Source: Tannerellaceae bacterium (GTDB taxonomy: Bacteria > Bacteroidota > Bacteroidia > Bacteroidales > Tannerellaceae). Taken from it: a DNA stretch of 35,442 nucleotides. Positions 32,995-35,442 of this stretch are shown in pieces. Made by a program: the position numbers and the translations under genes. The stretch lies in assembly GCA_031270665.1 (NCBI GenBank), contig JAISXD010000033.1, positions 1 through 35,442 on the forward strand. The letters run 5' to 3'. The notes beneath the pieces are model-generated. The model saw nothing but the letters and a program-made list of their open reading frames with translations. It ran no database searches and was not told the DNA's origin. The first letter of the stretch is position 1. Every line of letters begins with the position of its first letter.

Positions 32995-35391
32995 ATGTTT
33001 AGGAAACTTCATTTATTTATCCTTATATTTTGTACAGGAATAAATTTATTTGCTCAAAAAACAAATTCGATTAAACTTTCCGGAACACTTTTAGACGAAA
33101 CAAATGTTCCTGTGGAATATGCAAATATTGTCATGATATCATCCCTAGATAGTTTGACTTTTTTCGGAGGTTTTTCAGATTTGCAAGGGCAGTTCATATT
33201 TGAAGTACCTTCAGGTGAATATATTCTGAAAGTATCTGTTATTGGCTTTGATAATTTTGAAAGAAAATATCATTTGAAAGAAAGTACCGATTTAGGAGAA
33301 ATCATTTTACATAATGCTTCGGTTGAAATAAGTGAGATCGTTGTTAAAAGGCAACGAATTATCAGAGAGGCGGACAGATTTATAATAAATGTTTCCAATG
33401 ATCCTACTGCTATAGGTAAATCTGCCAATGATTTATTAGCCTATTCACCCGGTGTTTTTGTACAGGAACATAACGGGAGTATTACAATTAATGGCAAAAC
33501 AGGTACGAAAGTAATGGTAAATGAACGAATTCTTCACGAACAAGGATTAGATCTCATTCGATATTTACAAACATTAAAAGCAGAAGATATTGTCAGAATA
33601 GAAGTGCTACCTTCCACCGGTGCGGAATTCGATGCAGATATGACAGGTGGGGTAATAAAAATCAAATTAAGACGCCAAAGAGAGGATGGAATGAATGGAA
33701 GCATTGGTACTCAATTTTCATTATCACCCGCAGAAGATGATGTATTCTCATTATACCCAAGCTTAACTTTAAATTATAAAAATAATAAAGTAAGTCTATA
33801 TACTTCATTAAATTACAACCTTGAGCATACGTTAGAATTAGCAGAAGATAGTGTTGATTATAATACGGCGGATAGAATAATTCGGGGTAATTCAGTTTCA
33901 AAACGCTCTTACGATACCAAAAAAGTGCGTATAGGCGGAGTTTATGATATAGATAACAGACAAAGTATCGGCCTAGAATTTAATTACTCATTAGATAATT
34001 TAAAAAATACAACCCATAGTAATTCAGATGAAACAGATACCGAAAACTTAATCAATATAACCAGTCATTTTAGGGGGAAAAACATCATTGACAAATATTC
34101 ATTATCAGCAAATTATATTTTAGAACTGGATTCATTAGGTTCTATTTTTAAAATTTTATTTGATTATGATAACAATAAGAATAAGAATAAACAAGATTAT
34201 AATTCAAAATATGAAGCAATCGTTTCGTATGATTCAATATATCGAAGTGATATAAAAACTGATAACCGTTTATATGTTTTAAGTACTGATCTCGAAAAAA
34301 AAATAAATTCATCCTCCCTTTTGAGATTAGGATTAAAATATAGTAAGAGCAGTATGGATAACAGAATTATTTTTGATTATTACAATAGAAATGTATGGCA
34401 TAATCTCGAGCAATTATCCAGTAATAATACATTTGATGAAAACGTTTTTGCGATATATGGCGCTTACACCTCTGAGTTTAAAGGCATAAATATTAATTTA
34501 GGATTACGGGGAGAATATACTTATGCCACTCCATGGACAAATAAAATCAAAATAGCTGAAAAGCAGAAGTATTTTAAATTATTTCCTACAGTTAATATTT
34601 TATTTCATCTTGACGAACAACATATCCATTCTATTATTTTTAATTATAACAAAAAAATTCGTCGACCTACATTTAGTGATTTAAATCCCTATAGACTTCC
34701 AACTTCAGAATATTCATTTATTGAAGGAAATCCCTATCTTGAACCGGCCTATTCAAATGATTATTCTACTAGTCTGGTATTATATAATAAATATAATTTC
34801 ACATTCGGTGTTACAAGTATAAAAAATGATTTCAGCAGAATTGCTTCTGAAGATACTGAGGATAATAACGTTATGATTTTAAGACAGGAGAATATGGCAA
34901 ATAATACAAATTATTATATAAATATAAATTTACCAATAGAAGTGTGTTCATGGTGGAATTCAAATACAAATTTACTAGGTTCAAGGAATATTGTGAAAGT
35001 TATTGAAGAAAAGGATAAGATCTTTGTATTTCAGGGAGGGATCGAAAATACTTTTATTTTACCTAAAAAAGTGTATTTTCAACTAGAAGGTTATTATGTA
35101 TCTCCTTCCATATCGGGAAATATAAAAATGTTATCTGTTTACAAAGTAAATTCATCGTTACGAAAATCTTTTGTTGATAATAAAATAACTGTTAGTATTT
35201 TTGCTAATGATATATTTAACTCGGGAAGAGTCAGATTTAAAATCAAAGAAGAGGACTTTAGCCGGTATACAAAATCTCAATGGGGACATAGAGAATTTGG
35301 TCTTTCGATCCGCTATAATTTCAAAACAGGAAAATCTATAAAAGTAAAAAATATTGAATCGGGGGCCGACGAGGAAAGATCACGTTTATAA
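32995..35391 (+). CDS. Outer-membrane beta-barrel receptor (TonB-dependent receptor-like, with carboxypeptidase-regulatory-like and plug domains)
   Basis: This 798-residue protein starts with the signal peptide MFRKLHLFILIFCTGINLFAQ. Residues about 25-110 form a carboxypeptidase-regulatory-like Ig domain (IKLSGTLLDETNVPVEYANI, GEYILKVSVIGFDNFE). A plug domain follows (SANDLLAYSPGVFVQEHNGS, DIVRIEVLPSTGAEFDADMTG), then a long beta-barrel with a final strand ending FGLSIRYNFKTG. This is the barrel class without a SusD partner in view. The ligand is unknown. Base composition is much more AT-rich than all other genes in the window, and no -7 box is apparent in its 90-base leader. It directly follows the tRNA-Asn gene, so horizontal acquisition is possible. 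Confidence 0.88.
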   Translation: MFRKLHLFILIFCTGINLFAQKTNSIKLSGTLLDETNVPVEYANIVMISSLDSLTFFGGFSDLQGQFIFEVPSGEYILKVSVIGFDNFERKYHLKESTDLGEIILHNASVEISEIVVKRQRIIREADRFIINVSNDPTAIGKSANDLLAYSPGVFVQEHNGSITINGKTGTKVMVNERILHEQGLDLIRYLQTLKAEDIVRIEVLPSTGAEFDADMTGGVIKIKLRRQREDGMNGSIGTQFSLSPAEDDVFSLYPSLTLNYKNNKVSLYTSLNYNLEHTLELAEDSVDYNTADRIIRGNSVSKRSYDTKKVRIGGVYDIDNRQSIGLEFNYSLDNLKNTTHSNSDETDTENLINITSHFRGKNIIDKYSLSANYILELDSLGSIFKILFDYDNNKNKNKQDYNSKYEAIVSYDSIYRSDIKTDNRLYVLSTDLEKKINSSSLLRLGLKYSKSSMDNRIIFDYYNRNVWHNLEQLSSNNTFDENVFAIYGAYTSEFKGININLGLRGEYTYATPWTNKIKIAEKQKYFKLFPTVNILFHLDEQHIHSIIFNYNKKIRRPTFSDLNPYRLPTSEYSFIEGNPYLEPAYSNDYSTSLVLYNKYNFTFGVTSIKNDFSRIASEDTEDNNVMILRQENMANNTNYYININLPIEVCSWWNSNTNLLGSRNIVKVIEEKDKIFVFQGGIENTFILPKKVYFQLEGYYVSPSISGNIKMLSVYKVNSSLRKSFVDNKITVSIFANDIFNSGRVRFKIKEEDFSRYTKSQWGHREFGLSIRYNFKTGKSIKVKNIESGADEERSRL

Positions 35392-35442
35392 TTATTCTAA
35401 ATAAAATTATTTATATATAAGAGCGATGATTTTGGGTATTGG

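Noticed and set aside
32995..35391. SusC-type polysaccharide utilisation locus
   Set aside because: There is no SusD-like gene in the window, and the receptor lacks the usual SusC-specific length and plug pattern.

Overview
The window reads as a chromosomal segment of a Bacteroidales bacterium, probably near Porphyromonas, Tannerella or Parabacteroides. Three things point there. Most promoters have the Bacteroidetes -7 box TAnnTTTG and lack good Shine-Dalgarno sites. The gene order bcp-recA-vimA-vimE-vimF is the one known from Porphyromonas gingivalis. The gene content also fits: FeoA-FeoB fusion, DPP III with a HECLGH motif, DPP IV, and a large outer-membrane beta-barrel receptor. Genus placement is inference.

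Layout. 1-878 (-): N-terminal part of a CapD/FlaA1-like polysaccharide enzyme running off the left edge. 879-1440: gap with promoters and a 22-bp-period palindromic repeat. 1441-7716 (+): AlkD-like repair protein, Fur-family regulator, purA, zinc membrane peptidase, DPP IV, lipA. 7792-11536: membrane protein with a degenerate Nudix-like domain, a YfcE-like phosphoesterase (-), and ppk1. 11563-13620 (-): lipoprotein DPP III. 13894-22235 (+): a tight eight-gene run of a carboxynorspermidine/saccharopine dehydrogenase-like gene, bcp, recA, vimA, vimE, vimF, a second glycosyltransferase and a methyltransferase. 22518-24053: an unknown coiled-coil protein and a convergent small lipoprotein. 24209-26796 (+): feoAB fusion and its Cys-rich partner, with a conspicuous operator upstream. 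26842-32581: lipoprotein phosphoesterase, opine-dehydrogenase-like protein, ugd (-), and a nucleotidyltransferase-aminotransferase fusion. 32782-32855: tRNA-Asn(GTT). 32995-35391: a strikingly AT-rich outer-membrane receptor gene.

How the genes work together. Much of the segment serves the cell envelope: CapD-like enzyme, vim operon, Ugd, cytidylyltransferase fusion. The rest covers peptide use (DPP III, DPP IV), ferrous iron uptake (Feo), and core metabolism or repair (PurA, LipA, Ppk, RecA, Bcp). Vim proteins in P. gingivalis are needed for maturation and glycosylation of surface proteins. No gingipain gene is visible here, so in this organism they probably act on a general surface glycan.

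The most promising material for follow-up is the extended vim operon, the cytidylyltransferase/CobD-like fusion, the multi-half-site operator between feoAB and a divergent lipoprotein, the 22-bp palindromic repeat array, and the AT-rich receptor beside the tRNA gene. I found no CRISPR array, insertion sequence, phage or obvious defence system.
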